From a virus, in IMG/VR virus record IMGVR_UViG_3300043015_002491, positions 1-64,000 of that record: DNA of 64,000 nucleotides. One strand, written 5' to 3'. Both the position numbers and the translations under genes were made by a program. Positions 8,823 to 16,321 of this stretch are shown piece by piece. The notes beneath the pieces are model-generated. The model did not search any database, was not told the origin of the DNA, and worked only from the letters and a program-made list of their open reading frames with translations. Numbering within the stretch: the stretch's first letter is position 1; the number at the start of each line of letters is the position of its first letter.

Positions 8823-9023
8823 TTAACCATTTTTATGGTTTAATAATCTTAATTTATGTTCTTGTAAATGTCTATCTAATTCTTGCTTACCCAACAAATC
8901 ATTAAATTTATCAAAATATAGTTTTATATATCTCTCAGCAGCTACCCAATGATTAGCGTTTTCGCAACTATCTATAATATCAAAACCTTTTATTTTAGCT
9001 GTTATCTGTTTTACTATTTCCAT
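8823..9023 (-). CDS. Small protein, unknown function
   Basis: 66 residues, mostly helical (MEIVKQITAKIKGFDI, then alternating charged and hydrophobic residues). Overlaps the end of the DHFR gene by 10 nt, suggesting translational coupling. No family recognised. Confidence 0.6.
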   Translation of the reverse strand: MEIVKQITAKIKGFDIIDSCENANHWVAAERYIKLYFDKFNDLLGKQELDRHLQEHKLRLLNHKNG

Positions 9024-9568
9024 TTTTTTTCGTATGTTGTGAATGTTAATTGATATTTATCTTCTTTAATTGAGTATTCATCAATCATATTATATTCTCC
9101 CCTATCAAATTCTGGGAAATAGGTATCCCCCTCAATAAGACCATCAGAATCATAACCAACCCAAGTCACATAAATCCTATTTGGTTCGTAGTCATTCATT
9201 ACTTGGTTATATAATTTACCACCACCAATAACAAATATTTCCTTTTCCTTAAATGTATTAGCAATCTTTAAGGCTGATTCAAATGATTCACACACCCAAA
9301 CATTGTTTTTAGCTCGTATAGTATAACCAGGGTCACTAGATAAAACAATGTTTATTCTATTGGGTAATGGTTTACCTATTGATTCATAGGTCTTTCTACC
9401 CATAATAACAATATTGTCTTTTGTCCTAGCTTTGAAGTACTTTAAATCTGTTTTAAGACTAGTACCCCATGGCATATCACCATCTTTACCAATAACTCTA
9501 GTTTCAACAGCACAGGCTACTATAACATTAAGTATTACCTTTTTACCTTGTGAAAAATTCGTACCCAT
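9014..9568 (-). CDS. Dihydrofolate reductase
   Basis: 184 residues from the ATG at 9568 (MGTNFSQGKK); an upstream TTG would overlap the previous gene. DHFR motifs: RVIGKDGDMPWG near 25-36, IVMGRKTYESIG near 58, PLPNRINIVLS and FVIGGGKLYNQ near 116. It reduces dihydrofolate to tetrahydrofolate with NADPH, needed for dTMP synthesis. It follows a small gene with a 2-nt gap and fits with dCMP deaminase in thymidylate supply. Confidence 0.95.
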   Translation of the reverse strand: MGTNFSQGKKVILNVIVACAVETRVIGKDGDMPWGTSLKTDLKYFKARTKDNIVIMGRKTYESIGKPLPNRINIVLSSDPGYTIRAKNNVWVCESFESALKIANTFKEKEIFVIGGGKLYNQVMNDYEPNRIYVTWVGYDSDGLIEGDTYFPEFDRGEYNMIDEYSIKEDKYQLTFTTYEKKWK

Positions 9569-9570
9569 AA

Positions 9571-9789
9571 TCAAATATTCAAAATTGTTTTTAATTTACT
9601 TAGTGTTTCTTCATCATCATGGTAAAAGTGTTCAACACATACAAATAATTCCCTAATCGTTTCGTTCAACATTTCATCTTCAGTATCACCTTTTAATATG
9701 TCTTCCACACCAGCTTGTAACATTAACCAATCTAACCCATTCATTGGTACTAAGGTCCCTTCCTCTACCATCTTTTCGTATTTTGTCAT
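9571..9789 (-). CDS. Small acidic protein, unknown function
   Basis: 72 residues, helical, rich in Glu and Asp (DTEDEMLNETIRELF). Shares one base with the HAD gene before it and is 2 nt from DHFR, so it is in the same operon. No known domain. Confidence 0.6.
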   Translation of the reverse strand: MTKYEKMVEEGTLVPMNGLDWLMLQAGVEDILKGDTEDEMLNETIRELFVCVEHFYHDDEETLSKLKTILNI

Positions 9790-10154
9790 TACTCAAATAC
9801 TTGTATCTTAGCATCCACTTCAGTTAATTCACTCCACGTACCTAAATACGTGACAGCTCTTACTTTTCTATTGTCAATCCAACAATACTCTTCACCATCC
9901 TTGATTCTTGGTTTGTCTGTTACCAATCCATGAAACTTAAAACCATGTTTATTAAGCCATGTCTCAGTTACCATCCTATCCTTAGATTCTCTAGCAGTGA
10001 AGAATGTTATATGGTGACCTTCATCGAACCATTTATTAATGATTTCCTTAGCACCTTCAATGGGTTCAGCATCTGGATAAAGATGAGCATCCTCATTCTT
10101 TATATCATCACAAATGGTACCATCTATATCTATTAGGAATATTTTTCTAGACAT
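9789..10154 (-). CDS. HAD-superfamily phosphatase (PNK-phosphatase-like)
   Basis: 121 residues from the ATG at 10154 (MSRKIFLIDIDGTICDD); an in-frame ATG 12 nt upstream is possible. Motif I DIDGTI, motif II FFTARE near 53, a Lys near 80 and motif IV WIDNR near 93 form a complete minimal HAD core without a cap. Such short phage HADs often act on nucleotides or polynucleotide 3' phosphates, like the phosphatase half of T4 polynucleotide kinase. It overlaps the upstream gene by 8 nt. Confidence 0.82.
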   Translation of the reverse strand: MSRKIFLIDIDGTICDDIKNEDAHLYPDAEPIEGAKEIINKWFDEGHHITFFTARESKDRMVTETWLNKHGFKFHGLVTDKPRIKDGEEYCWIDNRKVRAVTYLGTWSELTEVDAKIQVFE

Positions 10155-10557
10155 CTGCTTGTACATATTTAATTTTTTCTAATATTTCTGGTTTAATCCA
10201 AGACTCTAATTCTGTTTCAGAATAAGAAGCTTTAAATAATTTCATTAATAATTCAAAACGATACTTACCATCAAGTGTATTAATACCCATCGACTTTATA
10301 AAGTCCTCAACCACTTCTTCTGGTTCCTCAACACCTAATTCACGAAGTAATGAAAGTCTCTCACCGTAATCTAATCTATAACTAACATAATCAATCACAT
10401 CTTCCCATTCAGCTTCAAATTGGTCTTCTTCGTAATTGAAATGATTTTTAACAGCCGTTTCAATTCTATTAAAATCTTTTAAATCGATTTCTTCATTTTT
10501 AATGAGTTGTATGACTTCATTAATACAAGCTTCGTTATAAGTTTTTTTATCACTCAT
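10147..10557 (-). CDS. Helical acidic protein, unknown function
   Basis: 136 residues, strongly acidic and nearly all helix, beginning MSDKKTYNEACINEV. No recognised domain. Overlaps both neighbours (8 nt each side), so it is tightly coupled to the thioesterase gene upstream and the HAD gene downstream. Confidence 0.6.
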   Translation of the reverse strand: MSDKKTYNEACINEVIQLIKNEEIDLKDFNRIETAVKNHFNYEEDQFEAEWEDVIDYVSYRLDYGERLSLLRELGVEEPEEVVEDFIKSMGINTLDGKYRFELLMKLFKASYSETELESWIKPEILEKIKYVQADV

Positions 10558-10951
10558 TAGATTCTTTTTTTAAATATTTTTTCTTAACTTTTTCACTAAT
10601 AGGTATTGCGTTTCCATCCTCGTCAACACTAACAAATTTAATATCTGTCGCTAGTATCCTTTGTTGTTTACCGTTGTAAACATTGTGCCTTCTAGCTTCA
10701 ACAAGTAGTGTTACTGAAGTGTTACCAAACCTAACAACTTCAGCGTAAATCTTAATTACATGGCTTGGGCCAGCTGGTTTTTCCCAAACACATTTATCCA
10801 TTGTAACAGTCACCATTCTAGGTGTGTCACATACTTCCATCGCAAAGGCTACGGCATCTCCGTCAATCCAATACAATAGTTTACCTCCGAATAGAGTATT
10901 GTTAAACCCTAAATCCGAATGTTTAACTGGGTGCACTCCAATCAAATTCAT
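10550..10951 (-). CDS. Hotdog-fold acyl-CoA thioesterase (YciA-like)
   Basis: 133 residues from the ATG at 10951. Signature HSDLGFNNTLFGGKLLYWID at 12-31, with RMVTVTMDKCVW and EARRHNVYNGK later, matches YciA/BACH acyl-CoA thioesterases, which free acids from CoA. The catalytic Asp sits in WIDGDAVAF. Promoter box TATATTTG (10954-10961) ends 2 nt before the ATG, the clearest leaderless start of the window. A second, diverged copy of this family is at 57965-58387. Confidence 0.82.
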   Translation of the reverse strand: MNLIGVHPVKHSDLGFNNTLFGGKLLYWIDGDAVAFAMEVCDTPRMVTVTMDKCVWEKPAGPSHVIKIYAEVVRFGNTSVTLLVEARRHNVYNGKQQRILATDIKFVSVDEDGNAIPISEKVKKKYLKKESNE

Positions 10952-10966
10952 CACAAATATACTATT

Positions 10967-11458
10967 TTAATCTTTATTATGCAACTCTAAATCTGTTATT
11001 TTTAAACAATAACAATCTCCCTTAAATTTCCACTCACAACCTTCAATAGTATCATCTATTTCCCCAGCCTTTCTGAAAGTGGCTTCTTTAAAGAAATCGT
11101 CTTTCTTTTTCCACCCAACAATCCAACCAGTTCTAAGTGATTTATGTACCACAACAAAGCAATACCAATCACACTTCTGCTTGGTGTTGTACGAGAATAT
11201 ATTATAAGTATGGTGTAACTCTGGTGGAACGTTCTGTTTTTTGGTTTTTACATCAACTTTTTTACCTTTAATTACTAAGTCATAATCATATTCACCAGCG
11301 TACTTAGCTTTTTCACCGTAATAATCCATAACGATAATTTCTCCCAAAGCACCAACTTCGTTACCCTTACCCTCTGTAACTGAACCTCTTAAAACATTAA
11401 ATTCGTATAACTCTTTACCCCTTTTTCTTTGGTCATCACTTATTTTTATCTTAATCAT
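10967..11458 (-). CDS. PD-(D/E)XK nuclease-like protein
   Basis: 163 residues. GALGEIIVMDYYG (Glu) near 38, then YDYDLVIKGKKVDVKTKKQ near 60-77 gives the D...DxK core of restriction-endonuclease-like folds, followed by a beta strand with YCFVVVH. The family includes phage nucleases and repair enzymes. It ends its operon, just before the leaderless thioesterase promoter. The nuclease reading is by motif only. Confidence 0.6.
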   Translation of the reverse strand: MIKIKISDDQRKRGKELYEFNVLRGSVTEGKGNEVGALGEIIVMDYYGEKAKYAGEYDYDLVIKGKKVDVKTKKQNVPPELHHTYNIFSYNTKQKCDWYCFVVVHKSLRTGWIVGWKKKDDFFKEATFRKAGEIDDTIEGCEWKFKGDCYCLKITDLELHNKD

Positions 11459-11469
11459 TAAATGTTTTT

Positions 11470-12036
11470 TTAATCATTAAAATTATATTCTTTTTTTGAA
11501 CCGTCAGCCTTAGAATATACAACCTTATTAGGTTTAAGAGTTAATACTTTATCATCATCAAGTGAACCACAATACTTTTTACCAGTACCAGCCTTAACAT
11601 AAGCAAGTGTTGAATGTGGGTGATAATCTGGGTAGTCAGTTGTATGAGGTAATTTAGTAAACATAGCATTCATGTCATGCAAATCTTGACCTTCAACATC
11701 AAATTTAACCACATCAAAACCTCTATTGGCGTTATCAAACATACCAATTTCTTTTAGTGTCACCTCTGGTGCTACCATCTTATCAACTAATTCTTCAATA
11801 GTTTCATCTGGAATGTCTGAATGAAGACCATAAAGAATGGTAACATGTGGTTCATTCTCTCTACCATATCCTGGGTCATCCTTCGTACCATGATAAATAT
11901 CTTCATCTTTTATTCTTGATTGAACTTCATTCCACCAATCTTGGTCTATGTCAAAGTATACCATAACACAACCATAGTCATAAACATTACCCTTTTCTTC
12001 TTTTAATAATTTATTAAAAATATCTGTTAATTTCAT
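11470..12036 (-). CDS. 2H phosphoesterase (2'-5' RNA ligase-like) with N-terminal tag
   Basis: 188 residues. Two HxT motifs, EPHVTILYG near 63 and YHPHSTLAYV near 137, define the 2H superfamily, which opens 2',3'-cyclic phosphates and acts on RNA ends. The N-terminus MKLTDIFNKLLKEE matches the tag shared by many proteins here, with LKE as the possible cleavage point, so it may be packaged in the head. It overlaps the HNH gene by ATGA. A role in tRNA end healing is inferred. Confidence 0.82.
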   Translation of the reverse strand: MKLTDIFNKLLKEEKGNVYDYGCVMVYFDIDQDWWNEVQSRIKDEDIYHGTKDDPGYGRENEPHVTILYGLHSDIPDETIEELVDKMVAPEVTLKEIGMFDNANRGFDVVKFDVEGQDLHDMNAMFTKLPHTTDYPDYHPHSTLAYVKAGTGKKYCGSLDDDKVLTLKPNKVVYSKADGSKKEYNFND

Positions 12037-12320
12037 ATCTTAGCTTTTTTATTTTGTTTTGAAACCCATTCAGTAAACTTAACCACTTTCTCATGTGTTA
12101 ATAGTTCTTCAACAGTGTTATATTTCCTACCCAATTCTGAGTGTGAAAAGTATTGATGGACCATAGGATGACAATCACCACATAGGTCTGCCCTACGGTT
12201 TTTCATTTCATCTCTTGAAAACATCTTCTTACACCAATTCTTAGAATGAATTTGTTTTGGTATAAGGTGGTGGGAAGTTGTTTCTTCTTCCCTACCACAT
12301 AAATCACATATACCTTCCAT
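12033..12320 (-). CDS. HNH endonuclease
   Basis: 95 residues from the ATG at 12320 (MEGICDLCGREE); a TTG further upstream is less likely. Zn-binding CDLC and CGDC pairs frame the HNH core SHHLIPKQIHS and CHPMVHQYFS, as in small phage HNH nucleases. These nick or cut double-stranded DNA and act in homing or packaging. Start is 11 nt after the previous gene's stop and the end overlaps the 2H gene. Confidence 0.82.
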   Translation of the reverse strand: MEGICDLCGREEETTSHHLIPKQIHSKNWCKKMFSRDEMKNRRADLCGDCHPMVHQYFSHSELGRKYNTVEELLTHEKVVKFTEWVSKQNKKAKI

Positions 12321-12331
12321 AAAACTTAATT

Positions 12332-13033
12332 TTACCACCACCAATACATACCTCTGGTTTTGTAAGAAGAATAAAACTCGTCTTCTAATTCACCATTGTT
12401 ATAGGTATTGATGATTTCTCTATTTTCTTTTCTGTGTTTCCCCTTAGCTTTACGTCTTTCAACTTTTCTCCACCATTTAGGTACAGACCAACCACCATAC
12501 GGATTATCGCTGATATTATAAAGCTTAGACTTTAACTCAGCTTCTTCTTGGTAAAGTATTTCATCATGTTCTTTATAGTGTGTTATATAAGAACGTGATT
12601 TCTTCATCACCAATTTCCAAGGTTCAATATCAACCTTGTATTTAGGTCTCCACCAGTAATTTTTATCACTAGTATCTAACCTAAAATATTTTTGAAGACA
12701 TGACGGATAACTTAAATAAGTAGATTCATCAATTTTCTTAAAGTAAGGTTTAATGTCTTGCCACTTATTATTGTTTCTCCATTCCTTAACCCTAAAGTCC
12801 TTTCTCTTAGACCAAACCTCAACACCTAGATTATCAATAATCCATTGTAAGATTTCACCATCTGGACTCTTAGCGATGTCTTCTCTTAATACCCACTCAC
12901 CATTATAGCCGTGGGGGATAGGCTTCTCCAATTCAATCCAAGCTTGGTTGCGTTTGTGTTGCCAGTTTTTGTCAAGCTCTTTCTTAGTTCTAATTAGAGC
13001 TTTTTCCTTTTCAAAATACTTATTTCTCTTCAT
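12332..13033 (-). CDS. Basic Trp-rich protein, unknown function
   Basis: 233 residues, very rich in Lys, Arg, Trp and Tyr (for example KYKVDIEPWKLVMKKSRSY, and GMYWWW at the end), suggesting nucleic-acid binding. No family recognised. Its start is unusual: a perfect AGGAGG is separated from the ATG by a 39-nt hairpin (13038-13076), leaving 4 nt between stem and ATG, so translation may depend on folding. Confidence 0.65.
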   Translation of the reverse strand: MKRNKYFEKEKALIRTKKELDKNWQHKRNQAWIELEKPIPHGYNGEWVLREDIAKSPDGEILQWIIDNLGVEVWSKRKDFRVKEWRNNNKWQDIKPYFKKIDESTYLSYPSCLQKYFRLDTSDKNYWWRPKYKVDIEPWKLVMKKSRSYITHYKEHDEILYQEEAELKSKLYNISDNPYGGWSVPKWWRKVERRKAKGKHRKENREIINTYNNGELEDEFYSSYKTRGMYWWW

Positions 13034-13037
13034 TTAA

Positions 13038-13082
13038 CATAGGATTTAATACACTTAGTTGTGTATTCGCCCTATGCCTCCT
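13038..13082 (-). promoter_or_regulatory. Shine-Dalgarno plus hairpin initiation element
   Basis: On the minus strand AGGAGG (13077-13082) is followed directly by a two-part hairpin: CATAGG/CCTATG outside, AATACAC/GTGTATT inside, loop AACTAA. After the stem come TTAA and the ATG of the 233-residue gene. Folding would place the SD at normal distance from the start, as described for T4 gene 38. Most genes here lack an SD. Confidence 0.6.
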
Positions 13083-13121
13083 GTAGAAGTACTATTTAAT
13101 TTAATCATATTATAATTTTTA

Positions 13122-13412
13122 TTATTGCATTTCTTCTTTTGCAATATCTATTTCATCCTTATCTTCACCAATAAAATTATCATGTAAATAATCGATACAC
13201 ATTTTAGCCGATTTCTTAGCTTCAAAATATTTACTATCTTCAGCTAATTGGATTAGTGTACCTAACGCATTACAAATGGTTGTCATATCATCTAACACCA
13301 TTTTCTTAGCTGTACTCTCATCCTTGATTGTTTCAACAAGGTTTTCTGGTTTGGAAATTCTGATTGGGTCTTCCCTTTCAGAATCCATATCTATCATAAC
13401 TATATTTTTCAT
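13122..13412 (-). CDS. Small acidic protein, unknown function
   Basis: 96 residues, acidic and helical, ending EIDIAKEEMQ. The ATG is 4 nt after a TATATTTG box (13417-13424), a leaderless start. It begins a transcript reading into the hairpin-controlled gene. No domain recognised. Confidence 0.62.
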   Translation of the reverse strand: MKNIVMIDMDSEREDPIRISKPENLVETIKDESTAKKMVLDDMTTICNALGTLIQLAEDSKYFEAKKSAKMCIDYLHDNFIGEDKDEIDIAKEEMQ

Positions 13413-13452
13413 GTAACAAATATAAGACTAATTAATTAAAAAATCAAGTTAT

Positions 13453-14439
13453 TTATAATTTATTTAATTGGTCCATCTTTTTAGCTTGGTTCTTTTTCTT
13501 TAAATTTTTAATTTTATCATAATGACCAGCTTTTTTGTTTTGTTTAAGAGCTTCAGCGGCTTCTGAACCAGCTGGTTGACCGCCATGTAACAATAAAGCG
13601 AAATTATCATCACTACCCCATGCTAATGAATCATCAACATCTATCTTAAGACCTAACTCTTTAGCTTTTTCTGGTGTGTAAACAACAACACTATATCTAA
13701 GGTTATTATCCATGATAGTTTTTGCGTTGTTCTTATCCATTGATGCTATAAGTTTAAAATTTGATGGTACAGAACTTCTATTAGCTAACCAAAACTTTAA
13801 TGAAGTTGTATACGCATAAAATAAAGTATTAGGGAAAGCTTTAGCTGTTTCCATCCAAGCTTTAAAATAATCAGAAGAAAAGAAATCACCAGCCTCATGT
13901 ACCCTAATCAATTTTTCACCTTCTAAACCATGATATTTAATTGATTTAATTAATAAATCTTTCATACCTTCCATACCATTTTCTTTTCTGGCACCATTTA
14001 ATAAATCTAAATTTTTATGAGCATTTTTATAGGCTGCTGGGTATTGGGATTGTGCTCTTGCTGCATAACATCTAAATTCAGCTTCTTTACCTTGTAATAA
14101 TGAAGAACCATCAGAAAATTTCTTACCACCTGGTTCGGCAGCAAAAGTTTTACATGTAGTTGCTAATGGACATGTAAAACCAGCTGGTAGTGAAAAATAT
14201 GGCCAATCTAATTTAGAATTACCACCTTCACTAAATGTTAACACACAATCTTTATTCGCATCAATAGGCTCACTTATTACTTCCGAATCATCAGAACCAT
14301 CTATATGACCAAATACGTCAAAATCTTCTTCTTCAAACATATATTGTCTAATGAAATGTGTCCCACAAGAACCACCCATGACTTCATTAATTAAGTGGTT
14401 TTTCATTAAACCTTCCCTAAGCAAATTCTTAATACTCAT
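13453..14439 (-). CDS. GP88-family phage protein with N-terminal tag
   Basis: 328 residues. FSLPAGFTCPLATTCKTF near 80-97, RCYAARAQSQYP near 123, RVHEAGDFFS near 180 and LFYAYTTSLKFW near 208 match the phage 'gene product 88' family, a Cys-containing family of unknown activity that resembles radical-SAM folds. The N-terminus MSIKNLLREGLMK carries the shared tag with LRE. A late-type motif ATATTTATA (14456-14464) precedes it. Confidence 0.7.
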   Translation of the reverse strand: MSIKNLLREGLMKNHLINEVMGGSCGTHFIRQYMFEEEDFDVFGHIDGSDDSEVISEPIDANKDCVLTFSEGGNSKLDWPYFSLPAGFTCPLATTCKTFAAEPGGKKFSDGSSLLQGKEAEFRCYAARAQSQYPAAYKNAHKNLDLLNGARKENGMEGMKDLLIKSIKYHGLEGEKLIRVHEAGDFFSSDYFKAWMETAKAFPNTLFYAYTTSLKFWLANRSSVPSNFKLIASMDKNNAKTIMDNNLRYSVVVYTPEKAKELGLKIDVDDSLAWGSDDNFALLLHGGQPAGSEAAEALKQNKKAGHYDKIKNLKKKNQAKKMDQLNKL

Positions 14440-14455
14440 ATTTTTTTTCTTTTAC

Positions 14456-14464
14456 TATAAATAT
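14456..14464 (-). promoter_or_regulatory. Late-type promoter motif ATATTTATA
   Basis: The minus strand reads ATATTTATA 16 nt before the GP88-like gene. The same nonamer precedes several other tagged-protein genes in the window. Confidence 0.5.
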
Positions 14465-14526
14465 AAAAAAATATATAAAAAGTTTGGGTATTAAAATATA
14501 AGACGTATTGAGAATATAAAAATAAG

Positions 14527-14599
14527 TTCCCCCAGGGAATTTCGAAATCCCGACCCCTCCGTTAAAAGCGGAGTGCTCTGCCTCTGAGCTATGAGGGAA
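14527..14599 (-). tRNA. tRNA-Lys(UUU)
   Basis: Acceptor TTCCCTC/GGGGGAA, D arm AGCTCAGAGGCAGAGCA, anticodon arm CTCCG-CTTTTAA-CGGAG, T loop with TTCGAA. Regular, last gene of array 1. No CCA encoded. Confidence 0.92.
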
Positions 14600-14744
14600 T
14601 AAAATGCCTCTCTCGGCATCCGTCACAACATTTTGTATTCTGTTAACCTATCTGAACTCTAAGACTCATTCGTCTTTTACAGACATGGACATCCATTATC
14701 AAGTTCGGGTCCTAACGGTAAAATCTTGTTAAAAACCAGTATGA
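14600..14744 (-). other. 145-nt spacer with hairpins, no gene recognised
   Basis: Between tRNA-Gly and tRNA-Lys. The minus strand has ATGCC-GAGAGA-GGCAT next to tRNA-Lys and a multibranch candidate closed by GAACT/AGTTC with hairpins ATGGATGTCCAT and GTCT-GTAAA-AGAC. No complete tRNA fold is found. Confidence 0.4.
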
Positions 14745-14824
14745 GCGGGTAGTCAGAATCGAACTGACATCGCTGCATTGGAAGTGCAGTATAATACGCT
14801 TTCGCTCCGTTATACGATACCCGC
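14745..14824 (-). tRNA. tRNA-Gly(UCC) with D-loop insertion
   Basis: Acceptor GCGGGTA/TACCCGC, anticodon arm CTGCA-CTTCCAA-TGCAG, T arm GTCAGTTCGATTCTGAC. The D loop has 10 extra bases, AGCGAAAGCG, right after the conserved GG; GCGAAAGC forms a GNRA hairpin. Without them the gene matches an ordinary phage tRNA-Gly. Confidence 0.88.
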
Positions 14825-14829
14825 AATTG

Positions 14830-14903
14830 AGCCCACCACCAGAATCGAACTGGTATCTACGGTTTACAAGACCGTTGTAATAAAGCCGTTATACTAGGTG
14901 GGC
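14830..14903 (-). tRNA. tRNA-Thr(UGU)
   Basis: Acceptor GCCCACC/GGTGGGC, anticodon arm ACGGT-CTTGTAA-ACCGT, T arm ACCAGTTCGATTCTGGT. Regular. Confidence 0.92.
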
Positions 14904-14910
14904 TTATTAG

Positions 14911-14995
14911 TGGGAGCCGCTGGAATCGAACCAGCACCTATACAGGGCTACAGTTTTACAGACTGCCTCAACCAACCAATAGTTGACTCACTCCC
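14911..14995 (-). tRNA. tRNA-Tyr(GUA), copy 1
   Basis: Anticodon arm GCAGT-CTGTAAA-ACTGT, a variable arm of about 13 nt (AGCCCTGTATAGG) and T arm GCTGGTTCGATTCCAGC. The acceptor GGGAGTG/GGCTCCC has a mismatch at its inner pair, so this is the less regular of two Tyr copies. Confidence 0.85.
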
Positions 14996-15000
14996 AAATT

Positions 15001-15044
15001 GACTTTTTACCTTATCCAAACGTAAGCTTAAAGTCTAACAGCGT
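15001..15044 (-). repeat. Spacer hairpin, copy 1
   Basis: Minus strand begins GCTGTTAGACTTTAAGCTT and ends AAAAAGTC; GACTTT and AAAGTC pair. A second copy at 15275-15316 has GATTTT and AAAATC, a compensating change that supports a real stem. Confidence 0.5.
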
Positions 15045-15046
15045 AG

Positions 15047-15129
15047 TGGGCCTGGTAGGATTCGAACCTACACGCTCCGAAGAGACCAGATTTACAGTCT
15101 GGCGAGCCAACCAATTGCTCAACAGACCC
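15047..15129 (-). tRNA. tRNA-Tyr(GUA), copy 2
   Basis: Acceptor GGGTCTG/CAGGCCC, anticodon arm CCAGA-CTGTAAA-TCTGG, class II variable arm TCTCTTCGGAGC, T arm GTAGGTTCGAATCCTAC. Fully regular. Confidence 0.94.
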
Positions 15130-15134
15130 AAATA

Positions 15135-15191
15135 CAGAATGCGCTTTTATATTTACCCAAAAAATAGTTTAAATTTTGCTGAATGCATTCT
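15135..15191 (-). ncRNA. CAGCAA-stem element A
   Basis: 57 nt closed by AGAATGC/GCATTCT, with TTCAGCAA just inside the 5' strand and a G after the 3' strand, as in the other copies. No clear 7-nt loop. It starts 4 nt after tRNA-Gln. Confidence 0.5.
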
Positions 15192-15195
15192 TTAG

Positions 15196-15269
15196 CTACC
15201 CAGGGAGGCCTCGAACCTCCAAATTCCACATTCAAAGTGTGGTGACTTTGCCAATTTGTCTACTGGGCA
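15196..15269 (-). tRNA. tRNA-Gln(UUG)
   Basis: Acceptor TGCCCAG/CTGGGTA, anticodon arm CCACA-CTTTGAA-TGTGG, T arm GGAGGTTCGAGGCCTCC. Regular. Confidence 0.92.
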
Positions 15270-15274
15270 ATAAT

Positions 15275-15316
15275 GATTTTTTGTATCCTTTACCAAGAAA
15301 GCTTAAAATCTAACAG
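15275..15316 (-). repeat. Spacer hairpin, copy 2
   Basis: Minus strand begins GCTGTTAGATTTTAAGCTT and ends AAAAAATC. Partner of the copy at 15001-15044 with a covarying base pair. Confidence 0.5.
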
Positions 15317-15323
15317 CATTATG

Positions 15324-15419
15324 TCTGGGGAATGGGATTCGAACCCATGGCAGACACTACCCTTGTGCCCGCACCACGTCCCAAGCGTGGCCACTTCAAC
15401 CTTACTCGTGCATCCCCAG
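15324..15419 (-). tRNA. tRNA-Pro(UGG) with long variable arm
   Basis: Acceptor CTGGGGA/TCCCCAG, anticodon arm CCACG-CTTGGGA-CGTGG, T arm ATGGGTTCGAATCCCAT. The variable region holds an 8-bp hairpin GCGGGCAC/GTGTCTGC where tRNA-Pro normally has five bases. Irregular partner of the next gene. Confidence 0.88.
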
Positions 15420-15429
15420 TTTAATTATA

Positions 15430-15506
15430 GTCGGATAGACTGGACTCGAACCAGCACAATGTCCTCATCCCAAATGAGGCGAGATACCAATTTCTCTACT
15501 ACCCGA
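15430..15506 (-). tRNA. tRNA-Pro(UGG)
   Basis: Acceptor TCGGGTA/TATCCGA, anticodon arm CCTCA-TTTGGGA-TGAGG, T arm CTGGTTCGAGTCCAG. Regular. First tRNA of array 1 after the leader. Confidence 0.92.
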
Positions 15507-15520
15507 TTAATTCTCAATAC

Positions 15521-15530
15521 GTCAATGAAC
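15521..15530 (-). promoter_or_regulatory. boxA-like site
   Basis: GTTCATTGAC on the minus strand ahead of tRNA-Pro. Similar sites (GTTCTTTGA, GTTCTTTAA) head the other arrays and resemble rRNA-operon boxA (E. coli TGCTCTTTAACA), where Nus factors prevent early termination. Confidence 0.45.
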
Positions 15531-15567
15531 ATTCTGATTATTTAATCTCTATCAGAAAAAAAGAGCA

Positions 15568-15602
15568 TAAAAAAACCCGTCTCAGTTTTCCTGGACGGGT
15601 TT
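15568..15602 (-). terminator. Intrinsic terminator in leader of tRNA array 1
   Basis: AACCCGTC...GACGGGTT followed by TTTTT and ATGC on the minus strand. Lies between the leader ORF and the first tRNA, so transcription must pass it. Confidence 0.75.
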
Positions 15603-15626
15603 CTATATCTTTTGAACCTTATGTGA

Positions 15627-15734
15627 TTACAATGTAGTTAAATCACTTTCAGTTAAACATAGCAAACCCGCCACACTCGGCTTCCCGCCTTGCGTATACT
15701 GTTTCGGTTGATATGTCGTAACTGTTAAGTTCAT
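15627..15734 (-). CDS. Leader peptide of tRNA array 1
   Basis: 35 residues (MNLTVTTYQPKQY...). Placed between a strong promoter and the array's leader terminator, the same position as small ORFs at 18575, 21546 and 38456, which share little sequence. It may be an attenuation leader peptide; whether it is translated is not shown. Confidence 0.4.
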   Translation of the reverse strand: MNLTVTTYQPKQYTQGGKPSVAGLLCLTESDLTTL

Positions 15735-15784
15735 TTTTTCTATTTTTTAAATTATTAAATTTGTTCGTTTAATTTATATATATG

Positions 15785-15815
15785 CAAATATATGGTAAAA
15801 GTTTCAATTTGTCAA
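15785..15815 (-). promoter_or_regulatory. Strong promoter of tRNA array 1
   Basis: TTGACA (15810-15815), 17-nt spacer, TATATTTG (15785-15792). The Bacteroidetes -7 consensus is TAnnTTTG. Confidence 0.8.
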
Positions 15816-15870
15816 GTATTTTTCAAAATATTTTTAAACTTTTTTATATGTGCTTGATAATCAAGTATTT

Positions 15871-16269
15871 TTATAAATTATTTTTATCCCTAGCTTTTAT
15901 CTCATCCCTAATCTTAGCTGCATCTTCATATCTTTCTTCTTCAATAGCGATTGCAAGTCTATCTTCTAGAGATATTTTCTTTTTAGTTTTAGGTGTGAAG
16001 CCAGTATCAAGTGGTGAATGAATCATTTCAACCTTAACTATTGAACCATGTTCTGTTTCCCAAACACTTCTTTTGAATTTATAACCATTCTCTTCAAATT
16101 CAGTAACTTCATTAGGTTCACCTAATTCACTTTCATATGGATTAGTAGTGTCATCATTTAATTCACTAAAGTCATTTAACTTATTTATTAAATCTCTCAT
16201 ACCTTTTAAGGGGTCATTTGATTTCTTCCCAAAGAAGTCATCAAATAAATCATCAAAATCATTAAACAT
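15871..16269 (-). CDS. UVR-domain protein (McsA-like)
   Basis: 132 residues from the ATG at 16269 (MFNDFDDLFDDFFG). The C-terminal LEDRLAIAIEEERYEDAAK near 100-119 is a UvrB/UvrC (UVR) motif, a helical hairpin for protein contact found in UvrB, UvrC and McsA. The rest is acidic and unrecognised. It may link Clp or repair proteins; the window also holds a ClpP. Confidence 0.7.
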   Translation of the reverse strand: MFNDFDDLFDDFFGKKSNDPLKGMRDLINKLNDFSELNDDTTNPYESELGEPNEVTEFEENGYKFKRSVWETEHGSIVKVEMIHSPLDTGFTPKTKKKISLEDRLAIAIEEERYEDAAKIRDEIKARDKNNL

Positions 16270-16321
16270 AATATTATTTTTTATTTTTGTTATACGATTA
16301 ATTGTACAAAATAGATACCAT

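Noticed and set aside
13038-13076. Hairpin before the gene at 13033 as a terminator
   Set aside because: No T run follows it and it sits exactly between an SD and the ATG, so a role in initiation fits better.
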